Below are positions 16,510 to 25,924 of a DNA stretch of 64,000 nucleotides, in pieces. Source of the stretch: Microcystis wesenbergii FACHB-1317 (GTDB lineage Bacteria > Cyanobacteriota > Cyanobacteriia > Cyanobacteriales > Microcystaceae); assembly GCF_014696875.1 (NCBI RefSeq), contig NZ_JACJQV010000211.1, forward strand, positions 1-64,000. Direction: 5' to 3'. A program made the translations under genes and the position numbers. The notes below the pieces were generated by a model. It worked only from the letters and a program-made list of their open reading frames with translations, did not search any database and had not been told where the DNA came from. The number at the start of each line of letters is the position of its first letter. Positions within the stretch are counted from its first letter, which is position 1.

Positions 16510-16737
16510 ATGAAACTCTTAGATGTAGTTGCCTTATTAGAAGACTTACCCCAATTAGGATTATATTGCGGACAAGTCGGAACAATTGTAGAAGTTTATG
16601 AACCGACAGTTTTTGAAGTGGAATTTAGCGACACATCAGGACGTGCTTATGCTATCGAAACCTTACAAGAAAATCAACTAATGTTATTACATCATTCTCC
16701 CTTAGAACCTAAAAATTTAGCTGTAAATATAGGGTAA
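16510..16737 (+). CDS. DUF4926 domain protein
   Basis: A 75-residue small beta-barrel-like protein (MKLLDVVALLEDLP, then GQVGTIVEVYEP and FEVEFSDTSGRAYA) of the DUF4926 family. It begins 12 nt after the DUF6883 gene with an AAGGAGA ribosome binding site at 16496-16502. The two are habitual neighbours, so a two-gene module is likely. It directly precedes the PLD-helicase gene by 52 nt. Confidence 0.75.
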   Translation: MKLLDVVALLEDLPQLGLYCGQVGTIVEVYEPTVFEVEFSDTSGRAYAIETLQENQLMLLHHSPLEPKNLAVNIG

Positions 16738-16789
16738 ATTTTCTTAAAAAACATTATTGATATAACAATTCTCTTATGGATATCGAACT

Positions 16790-19700
16790 ATGCCTACCCA
16801 CGACATCATCGACAATCGCCAGCAAAAATTAGTCGATAACATCAACCAAATTCTCCACTCTTCAGAAGCCGCTCATTTTGCCGTCGGTTACTTCTTCCTC
16901 TCCGGCTTTACTGCGATCGCAACTCGTCTCGCCACCATCCAACAAATGCGCCTCCTGATTGGCAACACCAGTAACCGGGAAACCATCGAACAACTAGCAG
17001 AAGGCTACCGCCGCTTAGAACTAATTAAAGACCATCTGGAAGCACAAGAATACCCCAAACGGACAGAACGCAAGCAGATGGCAACAGAAACCGCCGATAA
17101 TATTCGTTCCAGCGTCGAACTAATGGACCAAACAGATGAAGCAGAAACCTTAGTAAAAAAGCTGGTTCAAATGATTGAAGAAAAACGCCTTCAGGTGCGA
17201 GTTTATACTCAAGGGCGACTCCATGCTAAAGCCTATATCTTCGACTACGGGACAATTTATAACCAGCAGGGACAACCCCTAGAACGTCAAGAAAAAGGCC
17301 TTGCTATCGTTGGTTCTTCTAACCTTACTTTATCAGGAATTTCCCACAATACCGAACTTAATGTTATCGTTCACGGTAATGAAAATCATGCCAGTTTAAC
17401 AGAATGGTTTAACCAACTTTGGCAGGAAGCAACAGAATTTGATGAAATACTGATGCAGTCTTTAAAACAGTCTTGGGCGATGATGCCAGTACGTCCCTAC
17501 GACATCTATATGAAAACTCTCTATATGCTCGTGCGCGATCGATTGACAGAAGAAACTGCCAGCGAAATGATGATAGATAACGAAATTACCGAGAAACTAG
17601 CAGACTTTCAAAAAGTAGCAGTTAACCAAGCTGTTAAACTCATCCGCGAGTATGGAGGTTGTTTCGTTTCCGATGTGGTAGGACTAGGAAAAAGCTTCAT
17701 TGGTGCTGCCATTGTTAAACGCTTTGAACAAGTGGAAAAAGCCCGCCCCTTAATTATTTGTCCAGCGCCACTGGTGGAAATGTGGGAACGCTACAACGAA
17801 ATTTATCAACTTAACGCCCGCGTTTTATCGATGGGATTGCTGCGGGAAGATGAAACCAGTGGCATCAGAGTTTTATTAGAAGATTTTAAATACAAAGATC
17901 GAGATTTTATCTTAATTGATGAAAGTCATAACCTGCGGAATGTTGCAACCCAAAAATATAAAATTGTCGAAGCTTTTTTAGCAGCTGGGAGACAATGCTG
18001 TTTTCTGACAGCAACTCCTCGTAATAAAAGTGCTTGGGATATTTACCATCAGATTAAACTTTTTCATCAAGATGATAAGACAGATTTACCCATAGATCCG
18101 CCCGATCTAAAAGAGTATTTTCGATTAGTAGAGAAAGGGGAAAAACAGTTACCTGACTTGTTATCTAACATCTTGATCCGGCGCACTCGCAACCACATTT
18201 TACGCTGGTACGGCTTTGATGCCAAGACTCATAAACCCGTAGATGCAGACAATTTCAAGGATTATTTAAACGGAAATCAACGCGCTTACGTTATTGTGGG
18301 TGGTAAGCATCAGTTTTTTCCCAAAAGAGAACTACAAACCATTGAATATAGTATTGAAGATACCTATCAAGGACTTTACCAAGAACTGCGCCAATATTTA
18401 GGGAAATCTCGCCAACAGCAACCAGCCAACCCTCGTAAAAATGAACTTTGCTATGCTCGTTATAGTTTGGGAAATTATGTATTACCAAATAAGCGCAAAC
18501 AAGAACCATTACTCAGTTTACAAACTGGGGGAGCAAATTTAAGAGGACTGATGCGAGTTCTGTTATTCAAACGCTTTGAATCTAGCGTTTATGCTTTCCA
18601 ACAAACTGTTAAGAAATTACTGCAAGTCCATCAACGCTTTCGAGAAGCTTTACGTCAAGGAATTATCCCCGCCGGGGAAGAAGCTCAAGCAATTCTCTGT
18701 GAACCAAACAATGGGGAAGAACAAGACATTATCGATGCCTTGAGTCAGGCATCTGGGAAGTATGATCTAGCTGATTTTGATGCCCCAAGATTGCAGAAAC
18801 ACCTCGAACATGACATCGAATTGCTAGAGAGAATTTTGCACTTAGTTGAGCCAATTACCCCAGACAAAGACGCTAAATTACAAACCCTTAAAAGCTGGTT
18901 GAATAAACCTCCGCTGCAGGATAGCAAGTGCCTCATTTTTACTCAGTATGCTGATACCGCCTCTTACTTGTATCAAAACCTCAATCCTAACGGCGATCGA
19001 GACGATCTAGAAGTCATCTACAGTGGCGATAAAAATAAGGCGCGGGTAGTGGGAAGATTTGCCCCTAAAGCCAACAAATACTATAAATTTCAACAGGGAG
19101 AGTCGGAAATCAAGACTTTAATTGCTACCGATGTTTTAGCCGAAGGTTTAAACCTACAAGATGGCAACCTGATTGTTAATTATGACCTGCATTGGAATCC
19201 CGTCCGACTCATTCAAAGGTTTGGTCGGATTGATCGGATTGGCAGCGAGAATGATGTGGTTTACGGCTTTAATTTTCTCCCAGAGACGGGATTGGAGCGG
19301 AATCTAGGATTACGGCAAAAACTCAAAAACCGCATTCAAGAAATTCATGAAACCATCGGTGAGGATGCGGCAATTCTTGACCCAACGGAACAGCTTAACG
19401 AAGAGGCTATGTATGCGATTTATGAAAAAAGTAGCAGCCATCAATTAAGTTTGTTTGAAGATGAGGGAGAATTTCTCGACCTCAATGAAGCCGAAGAAAT
19501 TCTCAGACAACTCCAGCGAGAAAATCCGGCTGAATACGAACGGATAGCTAACCTGCCTCATGGCATCCGAACGGCTCGCTTTTCTCTCAATAAGGGCATA
19601 ATTGTCTTCTGTGAAGCTTCTTACCCGAACCGCAAAGATTGGAAGGGCTACCAGCAATTATATTGGCTCGATGAACAGGGAGAGATCAGATCAAAAGATA

Positions 19701-20149
19701 CTGCCCGCATTTTAGGAATGCTCAAAACCAACCCAGAAGAAGCAGCACTGCCGCTGCCCAAAAATTACAACCAAGCAGTCATGCAAGTCAAGGTGAAATT
19801 TGCCCAAGAAGTCCAACACCGCCAGTCTGAACGGGAGTACAGCCGTTCTCTGACTCAAGCACAGCGATACATCTTGCGAGAATTGGGACTGCTGTTTAAA
19901 ACCACTCAGGATGAAGAAATCCGTAAGCAGGTTAACCTATTAGAACAGGCCTTTCGCCAACCGATTACCACTGTACTCAAGCGCGAGTTAAACCTGATTA
20001 AGCGCCGTAGCCTGACAGGAGAAGCTTTGTTTAGCGAACTGAAGAAATTATATAGCCAACATGAGATGCGGGACTGGTTAGATCGCCGCCGCTTGCAAGG
20101 TGAGGAGCAACCAATTCCCATCATTATTTGCAGTCAGGCTTTAGTTTAG
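16790..20149 (+). CDS. PLD-domain SNF2-type helicase, predicted restriction effector
   Basis: A 1119-residue protein. Residues 1-220 form a phospholipase-D-like domain with LHAK at about 143-146 (HxK) and GSSN at about 174-177, the single-HKD nuclease signature. The helicase core follows: LADFQKVAVNQA, Walker A GLGKS (about 297), DESH (about 376), LTATPRN, then C-terminal ATDVLAEGLNLQ and QRFGRIDRIG (about 809-818). This fusion is typical of phage-defence loci, where the ATPase translocates on DNA and the PLD cuts. No other restriction nuclease is visible near the methyltransferase at 9045, so the two are likely partners. The region 820-1119 is unassigned. Confidence 0.88.
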   Translation: MPTHDIIDNRQQKLVDNINQILHSSEAAHFAVGYFFLSGFTAIATRLATIQQMRLLIGNTSNRETIEQLAEGYRRLELIKDHLEAQEYPKRTERKQMATETADNIRSSVELMDQTDEAETLVKKLVQMIEEKRLQVRVYTQGRLHAKAYIFDYGTIYNQQGQPLERQEKGLAIVGSSNLTLSGISHNTELNVIVHGNENHASLTEWFNQLWQEATEFDEILMQSLKQSWAMMPVRPYDIYMKTLYMLVRDRLTEETASEMMIDNEITEKLADFQKVAVNQAVKLIREYGGCFVSDVVGLGKSFIGAAIVKRFEQVEKARPLIICPAPLVEMWERYNEIYQLNARVLSMGLLREDETSGIRVLLEDFKYKDRDFILIDESHNLRNVATQKYKIVEAFLAAGRQCCFLTATPRNKSAWDIYHQIKLFHQDDKTDLPIDPPDLKEYFRLVEKGEKQLPDLLSNILIRRTRNHILRWYGFDAKTHKPVDADNFKDYLNGNQRAYVIVGGKHQFFPKRELQTIEYSIEDTYQGLYQELRQYLGKSRQQQPANPRKNELCYARYSLGNYVLPNKRKQEPLLSLQTGGANLRGLMRVLLFKRFESSVYAFQQTVKKLLQVHQRFREALRQGIIPAGEEAQAILCEPNNGEEQDIIDALSQASGKYDLADFDAPRLQKHLEHDIELLERILHLVEPITPDKDAKLQTLKSWLNKPPLQDSKCLIFTQYADTASYLYQNLNPNGDRDDLEVIYSGDKNKARVVGRFAPKANKYYKFQQGESEIKTLIATDVLAEGLNLQDGNLIVNYDLHWNPVRLIQRFGRIDRIGSENDVVYGFNFLPETGLERNLGLRQKLKNRIQEIHETIGEDAAILDPTEQLNEEAMYAIYEKSSSHQLSLFEDEGEFLDLNEAEEILRQLQRENPAEYERIANLPHGIRTARFSLNKGIIVFCEASYPNRKDWKGYQQLYWLDEQGEIRSKDTARILGMLKTNPEEAALPLPKNYNQAVMQVKVKFAQEVQHRQSEREYSRSLTQAQRYILRELGLLFKTTQDEEIRKQVNLLEQAFRQPITTVLKRELNLIKRRSLTGEALFSELKKLYSQHEMRDWLDRRRLQGEEQPIPIIICSQALV

Positions 20150-20153
20150 AAAC

Positions 20154-20265
20154 GGCGATCGGTCAAGGTATAGGATTAAGTTAGGGGCAAAAATCCCCCA
20201 GCACCATCTCTAAAGTAGTGAGAAAAAGCTACAATTAATCAATCCTAAAATACCGGGAAAAAGTC
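20154..20265 (+). repeat. right-hand leader copy of the island-flanking direct repeat
   Basis: It begins 5 nt after the helicase stop with the same GGCGATCGGTCAAGGTATAG as 7989 and continues into the right Uma2 gene. The offset between the two repeats is 12,165 bp. Confidence 0.85.
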
Positions 20266-20967
20266 ATGACAGCCCTAGACATTATCCCAGAAGTTACCTG
20301 TCCCCCCACAGATTTATGGAGTGATGAACCACCATTGGAAAGTGATCTACACCTGCAACAGATCATCATTCTCCTTAGTTGTCTAGAATTATTATGGCGC
20401 GAGAGGAGTGATTACTACGCTTCGGGAAATCTGACCATCTACTACAACGAGGAACAACTGAAAAAACGCAATTTCTGTGGTCCTGATTTTTTTGTGGTTT
20501 TAGATACCGAAAAACGTCCCCGCAAAAGTTGGGTAGTTTGGGGAGAACAGGGTAAATATCCCGATGTAATTGTCGAGATTCTCTCCGATTCTACGGCCAA
20601 TATTGACCGCAATAACAAGAAAATTCTCTATCAGAATACCTTTCGCACTCCTAATTATTTTTGGTTCGATCCTAATACGTTAGAATTGCAAGGATTTAGA
20701 CTAATTGGGGGACAATATCAAGCCATTTATCCCAATGACCAAGGTTATTTATGGAGTGAACAGTTAGGATTATATTTAGGGATATTTGACAGTAAACTGC
20801 GTTATTTTACCGCCGATGGTCAATTAGTCCCCACTCCTCAAGAAGCCGAATTAGAGCAACGACAGGCAAAAGAACAGGCTCTTTTAGAAAAAGAAAGGGA
20901 ACGACAAGCTAAAGAAAAATTAGCGGCAAAATTGCGAGAATTAGGCATCGATCCCGATGCAGTTTAG
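20266..20967 (+). CDS. Uma2 family endonuclease (DUF820), right copy
   Basis: A 233-residue near-duplicate of the protein at 8102-8866, differing at a handful of positions (for example NFCGPDF for DFWGPDF) and lacking three of the four 7-residue coiled-coil units. The core GPDFFVVLD/PDVIVEILS and the LRELGIDPD end are intact, so both copies look functional. The two genes and leaders bracket the accessory island. Confidence 0.85.
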   Translation: MTALDIIPEVTCPPTDLWSDEPPLESDLHLQQIIILLSCLELLWRERSDYYASGNLTIYYNEEQLKKRNFCGPDFFVVLDTEKRPRKSWVVWGEQGKYPDVIVEILSDSTANIDRNNKKILYQNTFRTPNYFWFDPNTLELQGFRLIGGQYQAIYPNDQGYLWSEQLGLYLGIFDSKLRYFTADGQLVPTPQEAELEQRQAKEQALLEKERERQAKEKLAAKLRELGIDPDAV

Positions 20968-21049
20968 GGGAAATCTGATCAGTAGGGTTTGAAGACAAAA
21001 TAACAAACCCTGCTATAAGATTAAAAAGCAAAATTATTTTCTAGCAACT

Positions 21050-21583
21050 ATGGTGACAGCAGCGCCCCTAGTGGGTGTAATTATGGGCAGTGATTCCGAC
21101 TTACCCACCATGAAAGAAGCGATCGCAGTTTTAGAGGTTTTTCAGATTAGCCACGAAGTCGCCATCGTCTCGGCCCATCGTACCCCCGAAAAAATGTTTG
21201 AATACGGCAAAAACGCGCATTTAAGGGGAATAAAAGTGATTATCGCTGGAGCCGGCGGCGCTGCCCATTTACCCGGGATGGTGGCATCTTTAACCCCCTT
21301 ACCCGTGATTGGGGTTCCCGTAGTCACGCGCACTTTACAAGGGTTAGACTCTCTCTATTCAATTGTACAGATGCCCGCAGGCATTCCCGTGGCCACGGTG
21401 GCGATCGGTAATGCCAAAAATGCCGGACTTTTAGCGGTTCAAATTCTCGCCACTGGTAATACTGATCTTTTAGAGCAAGTTATCGCCTATCGTCAATCCC
21501 TCACCGATTCCGTCCTCGAAAAACAAAGCAATCTTCAAAGACTAGGCTATCAAGACTATCTAGGGCAGAGTTCACCTAAGTAG
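21050..21583 (+). CDS. purE: N5-carboxyaminoimidazole ribonucleotide mutase
   Basis: Rearranges N5-CAIR to CAIR in de novo purine synthesis. The 177-residue protein begins with the class I PurE signature [13 protein letters not shown] and has SAHRTPE (residues about 41-47), [13 protein letters not shown] and PVIGVPV. Length and motifs are normal. It is the first core gene after the accessory island; purK is not nearby. Confidence 0.95.
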   Translation: MVTAAPLVGVIMGSDSDLPTMKEAIAVLEVFQISHEVAIVSAHRTPEKMFEYGKNAHLRGIKVIIAGAGGAAHLPGMVASLTPLPVIGVPVVTRTLQGLDSLYSIVQMPAGIPVATVAIGNAKNAGLLAVQILATGNTDLLEQVIAYRQSLTDSVLEKQSNLQRLGYQDYLGQSSPK

Positions 21584-21625
21584 GGTAGATTGAGAAAAGA
21601 TTAAGTAACAAATTATGAAGTAATT

Positions 21626-22426
21626 ATGCGTTGGATCACCGCTTGTGTATTGAGTCTATTACTCTTTTTTGCCCTACCCATGGCCGCTTATGCCGATAGC
21701 CCGACTATTAGCGAAGAACAGATGAGAGAAGGGGAAGTTATCGCCGAAAAAGCCCTAGAAGCCACAGAAAAAGGGGATTACGTCCAGGCCGAAAACTATT
21801 GGACCGAATTAGTCGCCAAATTCCCCACTAATCCCGCCGTCTGGAGTAATCGCGGCAATGCCAGAGTCAGCCTCAATAAATTAGAGGATGCGATCGCTGA
21901 TTTTAACCAAGCGATCGCCATTACCCCCGATGCCCCCGATCCCTACCTCAACCGCGGCACCGCTTTAGAGGGAGAAGGCAAATATCAAGAAGCGATCGCC
22001 GATTATAATAAAGTTTTAGAACTCGCCCCCAATGATGCCTTTGCCTATAACAATCGCGGCAACGCTGAGGGCGGTTTAGGGGACTGGGAAGCCGCCGTCA
22101 AAGACTATCGCCAAGCCACTCAACTAGCCCCGAATTTTGCCTGGGCGCAAGCTAATCTGGCGCTGGCCCTGTACGAATTGGGCAGATATCCAGAAGCAGT
22201 CCAAAAAATGCGGAATATTGCCCGCAAATACCCCATGTTCCCCGATGTCAGGGCCGCCTTAACCGCCGTTTTATGGAGTCAAGGACAACAGGGAGAAGCG
22301 GAAAGCAATTGGGTGGCCGCCGTCGGTATGGATACCCGCTATCAAGACCTCGATTGGGTAAAAAGCGTGCGCCGTTGGCCGCCGAATATGGTTCTAGCCT
22401 TAGATAAGTTTCTTAACTTAAAGTAA
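21626..22426 (+). CDS. tetratricopeptide-repeat protein with signal peptide
   Basis: A 266-residue protein with a Sec signal peptide (hydrophobic segment at residues 6-22, AYA cleavage site near 23). Tandem TPR units follow from about 50 to 200 (AVWSNRGNARVSL, PYLNRGTALEGEG, AYNNRGNAEGGLG, AWAQANLALALYELG). Conserved in cyanobacteria; likely a periplasmic or thylakoid-lumen scaffold. No catalytic motif. It begins 42 nt after purE and may share its transcript. Confidence 0.82.
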   Translation: MRWITACVLSLLLFFALPMAAYADSPTISEEQMREGEVIAEKALEATEKGDYVQAENYWTELVAKFPTNPAVWSNRGNARVSLNKLEDAIADFNQAIAITPDAPDPYLNRGTALEGEGKYQEAIADYNKVLELAPNDAFAYNNRGNAEGGLGDWEAAVKDYRQATQLAPNFAWAQANLALALYELGRYPEAVQKMRNIARKYPMFPDVRAALTAVLWSQGQQGEAESNWVAAVGMDTRYQDLDWVKSVRRWPPNMVLALDKFLNLK

Positions 22427-22668
22427 AAAATTACTAAATAGTAACTTTTCTAGCAGTAGCGGGGCTGAGGGTCTAATTATCCTGAAATCAGCGACTAAGA
22501 TACAATTGAGGCCTGATAGTTCCATTATCCTCGATCGAATCACCCGGCTCTGGAAAGGAAAAGGAATAGCTAGAGCGGGCCGATGACTGAATGCTATAAT
22601 CCAATCACAGGGATAGATTGGACTCTATCAGTATCCGCCGCTACTGTACACCTTAAATCTTAGCCAGA
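22427..22668. other. intergenic region, no gene recognised
   Basis: 242 bp between the TPR gene and cysH. It holds the cysH promoter region; I see no ORF, repeat or named RNA motif. Confidence 0.4.
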
Positions 22669-23490
22669 ATGCCAGATTTACACTTGCTTAATTCTCATCC
22701 ACAGGCCCTAGAAACCGCCTTCATCGCCACTGCCGACCGGTCTTTTTCCTACCCTCTATCCCTCGACCTCGCCAGAATTAATCAACGTTTTGACTCCGCT
22801 AAGGCTGCGGAAATCGTCGCTTGGGCCGCGGCCACCTTTGGGGAAGGTTTGGTGATGAGTACCAGTTTCGGCATTCAGGCGGCAGTAATGTTGCACCTAG
22901 TCACCGCAATTATCCCCGATATTCCGATTATTTGGATCGATACCGGCTATCTTCCCCCAGAAACCTATCAATTTGCCGAAGACTTAAGCCAACGCCTCCA
23001 TTTAAACCTGAAAGTTTATCAATCTCCCCTCAGTCCCGCCCGCATGGAAGCAATCCACGGTAAACTGTGGTCAAATAACGATCTGGACTCTCTCAATCTC
23101 TACGACAAAATCCGCAAGGTGGAACCGATGCAACGGGCCCTGAAGGAATTAAAGGCCACCGCTTGGTTAGCGGGTTTACGTCGCGACCAAACCGACCACC
23201 GCAAAACTCTCCAATGGGTCAATCAACAGGGCGAACGTTACAAAATATTACCGATCCTTGACTGGAATGCCAAAACCATCTACGAGTATCTGACCAAATA
23301 CGATCTTCCCTACCATCCCTACTTTGATCTAGGTTATGTCTCCGTCGGCGATTGGCACTCCAGTCGGCCTTTAACTGCCGATGATAGCAACGAACGAGAC
23401 ACCCGTTTCAAGGGTTTAAAACAAGAATGCGGTCTTCATTTGCCCTTAACCCCCGGAGAAGCACAAAGTCTCGACGCAAGCTCTCTTTAA
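22669..23490 (+). CDS. cysH: phosphoadenosine phosphosulfate reductase
   Basis: Reduces activated sulfate to sulfite using thioredoxin. The 273-residue protein has the PAPS-reductase core ([36 protein letters not shown]) and a C-terminal single catalytic cysteine in ECGLH. The CC...CxxC iron-sulfur cysteines of APS reductases are absent, which favours PAPS as substrate. The cysQ-like gene at 27857, which removes the by-product PAP, lies 4.4 kb away. Confidence 0.92.
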   Translation: MPDLHLLNSHPQALETAFIATADRSFSYPLSLDLARINQRFDSAKAAEIVAWAAATFGEGLVMSTSFGIQAAVMLHLVTAIIPDIPIIWIDTGYLPPETYQFAEDLSQRLHLNLKVYQSPLSPARMEAIHGKLWSNNDLDSLNLYDKIRKVEPMQRALKELKATAWLAGLRRDQTDHRKTLQWVNQQGERYKILPILDWNAKTIYEYLTKYDLPYHPYFDLGYVSVGDWHSSRPLTADDSNERDTRFKGLKQECGLHLPLTPGEAQSLDASSL

Positions 23491-23550
23491 CTGCAAGGGT
23501 GCAAAAATTGCCGGTGCGATCGGTTCCTAGACGTTAGACAATGGTTATTG

Positions 23551-24414
23551 ATGATTAATCCCCCATTAACCATGGCTATTTTAGAAAATTTTCTCGAAGT
23601 CGGCTCTCTCAAGTGGTTTTATCGACAGGTTAACCCCGCTCAACAACCGGATACAACCCCCGTGATCCTACTCCATGGTTTACCCGCCCATGGCTATATT
23701 TGGCGGGAATTATTGACCAGTTTAGAAGAATATAACATTAATGCTATTGCCCCCGATTGGATCGGTTCCGGTTTATCCGCTAAACCCGATGCCAGAGATT
23801 TCGCCTACACACCTAGCGCTTTTTGTCAAGCCTTGGCCGATTTTATTCAAGCTCTCCAATTGCCGAAAATCTCCCTCATTGTCCAGGGTTTTTTAGCCTC
23901 CGTCGGTTTGCAATACGCCCTAGAAAATCCTGACAAAATTGAGCGCTTGATCGTTTTAAATACTCCCCTGTCCAGTGATGTCAAATTACCCTGGATAATG
24001 AAACAATGGGGGATACCTTTCCTCGGAGATATGGCGACTCAAGACCCCTTATTAGTCGATCGTACTTTAGAAACCGGTAGCGGTTTTGTGATTAGTGATG
24101 CAGATCTGGCTATTTTCCGTCAACCTTATCTAAAAACTTCGGCAGTGGGTCGCGCTTTGGTGGCCACGATTCGCAATTTAAACCTATCGAAAACTATGGC
24201 AGAAATTGAGACAGGTTTAGAGAACTTTGAAAAACCTATCCTTTTTGTCTGGGGAATGGGGGACCCTTGGTTATCTTCTGTCACTGTCGAAAAATTAGCC
24301 ACTAAATCAGGAGTGGAATTAATCTCCCTCGCGGAAGCGAAACACTATCCCCAAGAACATTGGTCAAAAGAAATCAATCCCCAGATTATTAATTTTCTCG
24401 GACGCAAAACCTAA
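23551..24414 (+). CDS. alpha/beta-hydrolase-fold protein lacking the nucleophile
   Basis: A ~287-residue protein of the alpha/beta hydrolase fold (LLHGLPAHGYIWREL oxyanion region, PDWIGSGLSAKP, C-terminal AKHYPQEHW). At the nucleophile elbow, where GxSxG or GxDxG is expected, the sequence reads VQGFLAS, so the catalytic Ser/Asp appears replaced by Phe. Related cyanobacterial proteins share this elbow, as I remember, so it may be a conserved non-hydrolytic family. Start is ATG 23551, or ATG 23572 (MAILENF). Confidence 0.75.
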   Translation: MINPPLTMAILENFLEVGSLKWFYRQVNPAQQPDTTPVILLHGLPAHGYIWRELLTSLEEYNINAIAPDWIGSGLSAKPDARDFAYTPSAFCQALADFIQALQLPKISLIVQGFLASVGLQYALENPDKIERLIVLNTPLSSDVKLPWIMKQWGIPFLGDMATQDPLLVDRTLETGSGFVISDADLAIFRQPYLKTSAVGRALVATIRNLNLSKTMAEIETGLENFEKPILFVWGMGDPWLSSVTVEKLATKSGVELISLAEAKHYPQEHWSKEINPQIINFLGRKT

Positions 24415-24513
24415 ACCCCGATACTTTCTGGGAATTGATAGCAAAATCTCCCTAGAAAGTATTGATCAAGTTATCCTTAGTATATCACTATAGTTCTGCA
24501 CTGGCCACAGCCT

Positions 24514-24717
24514 ATGAAAAGACTAGCTTTAGGAAGGATAAATATAACAAATAATCCCCCAGATATTAATAATTTAACCGATTGGGAGCGAGTTAAATCG
24601 ATGAGCGATGCAGAAATCGAGGCTAATGCTTTGTCAGATCCCGATGCGCTTCCTTTTGATGATGATTGGGAAAATGCGGCGATCATTTCTGCTTACAATA
24701 AATTAACATCTCAATAA
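24514..24717 (+). CDS. small antitoxin-like protein
   Basis: A 67-residue acidic protein. The segment TDWERVKSMSDAEIEANALSDPDALPFDDD resembles the C-terminal half of BrnA-like/CopG-type antitoxins found throughout cyanobacteria. No toxin gene flanks it. Probably an orphan antitoxin; assignment is tentative. Confidence 0.5.
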   Translation: MKRLALGRINITNNPPDINNLTDWERVKSMSDAEIEANALSDPDALPFDDDWENAAIISAYNKLTSQ

Positions 24718-24860
24718 TTGCTGAAGCATTATAGCAAATCTGTCCACTCGCCTACCGTTCCACCCTGCCTACTTTTCTATACTTTTTAAACAGGATTGAG
24801 TATTACTTGTGCTTGCATTAGTTTAATAAAAATGCTACACTCAAGACAGTCTGTCATTGG

Positions 24861-25676
24861 ATGACCTTTAACACAAACAAAATAGTTATAATTGTGGATA
24901 TGAACAATAAAACTTATGAAGATATTTATTCAAGAACTTATTCAAGAATTTATAATATTGTGATAGAACAGTTTGAAGTTTCTGAAATACCTCAGCCAGT
25001 TTTAGATTTTGTCATCTTTAAAACTGAGTATAATTATATTCTTGAATTATCAAATGGTGGAGATGAAGATGATGCTCTAAATTTCTTGTATCAAATAGAG
25101 CAGGAATTTGACATAGAAATTCCATACGATGAAGGATCTAAAAAAATAGTTACATTTAAAGATCTATTGGAAATTGTTTTTGAACAAAAATATAACCTTG
25201 AGATTGCAGAATATCTAAAGATACGAATAAAGACAAAAACTCTAAAATTGTTATTGTTCTTAGAAAGCAAGAAAATAGAAATCAGTAAATTTATAGAAAT
25301 ATTTTCAAGTGACACTTTTTCCAATAATCATCAAAATATTGAAAAACTTATCCTTTCCCTGAGACAAAAAAGTTTTGATGCGTCTAGTATAATATCATTT
25401 TCAGATATATTTAAAAATGATTTTTTATTGTCGAATTTAGAGCAAATATGTCAAATATATTGCTTTATGAATGATAAAAAAATTTCTTACTTTGATGTTA
25501 TTGAGATCATAAAAAGTGGATATCTAGACTCTTGCAAACAACAGATAGACGATCTTTCTGAAAAGATAAAGCTTCAAGAGTCGGAAATAAAAAACCTGAG
25601 TCTTGAACTTGAAAAGGCTAATCAGAACCTAGATTTGTTGAGAGGTCAATTAAACCATCTTTTAGATGATATCTAG
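24861..25676 (+). CDS. AT-rich hypothetical protein with C-terminal coiled coil
   Basis: A 271-residue protein I do not recognise. The gene is markedly AT-rich compared with its neighbours and uses many AAA, ATA and TTA codons. Residues 1-60 are beta/alpha-like. The middle is Ile/Lys/Phe-rich helical, and residues about 225-265 form a heptad coiled coil (KIKLQESEIKNLSLELEKA). ATG 24861 or ATG 24900 (MNNKTYED) could be the start. Base composition and isolation suggest recent acquisition. Confidence 0.6.
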   Translation: MTFNTNKIVIIVDMNNKTYEDIYSRTYSRIYNIVIEQFEVSEIPQPVLDFVIFKTEYNYILELSNGGDEDDALNFLYQIEQEFDIEIPYDEGSKKIVTFKDLLEIVFEQKYNLEIAEYLKIRIKTKTLKLLLFLESKKIEISKFIEIFSSDTFSNNHQNIEKLILSLRQKSFDASSIISFSDIFKNDFLLSNLEQICQIYCFMNDKKISYFDVIEIIKSGYLDSCKQQIDDLSEKIKLQESEIKNLSLELEKANQNLDLLRGQLNHLLDDI

Positions 25677-25924
25677 CATTGTTATAGCGACATAGAAACC
25701 CAAAAAGTTATTGATCAAACAAGGTATATTATTCTGCGATAACACACCTAAAAACAAAGATTTGAGTAATTATTTTATTCCCGTACCCATCTAAGCTGCA
25801 CTGCATTTAAACCGCATACTGAGGAATTTTAGTACAAGGGCCAGAAATCTCAACTCCAGAAACCTCTCCTCCCCACTCCCCTATACTTTTAAAGTGGAAG
25901 AAAGTTTTAGCTTAATTAATCTGG
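25677..25924. other. intergenic region, no gene recognised
   Basis: 248 AT-rich bases between convergent genes. No hairpin or repeat stands out. Confidence 0.4.

Noticed and set aside
22821-23063. Overlapping ORF inside cysH
   Set aside because: Alternative-frame shadow of a well-supported gene.
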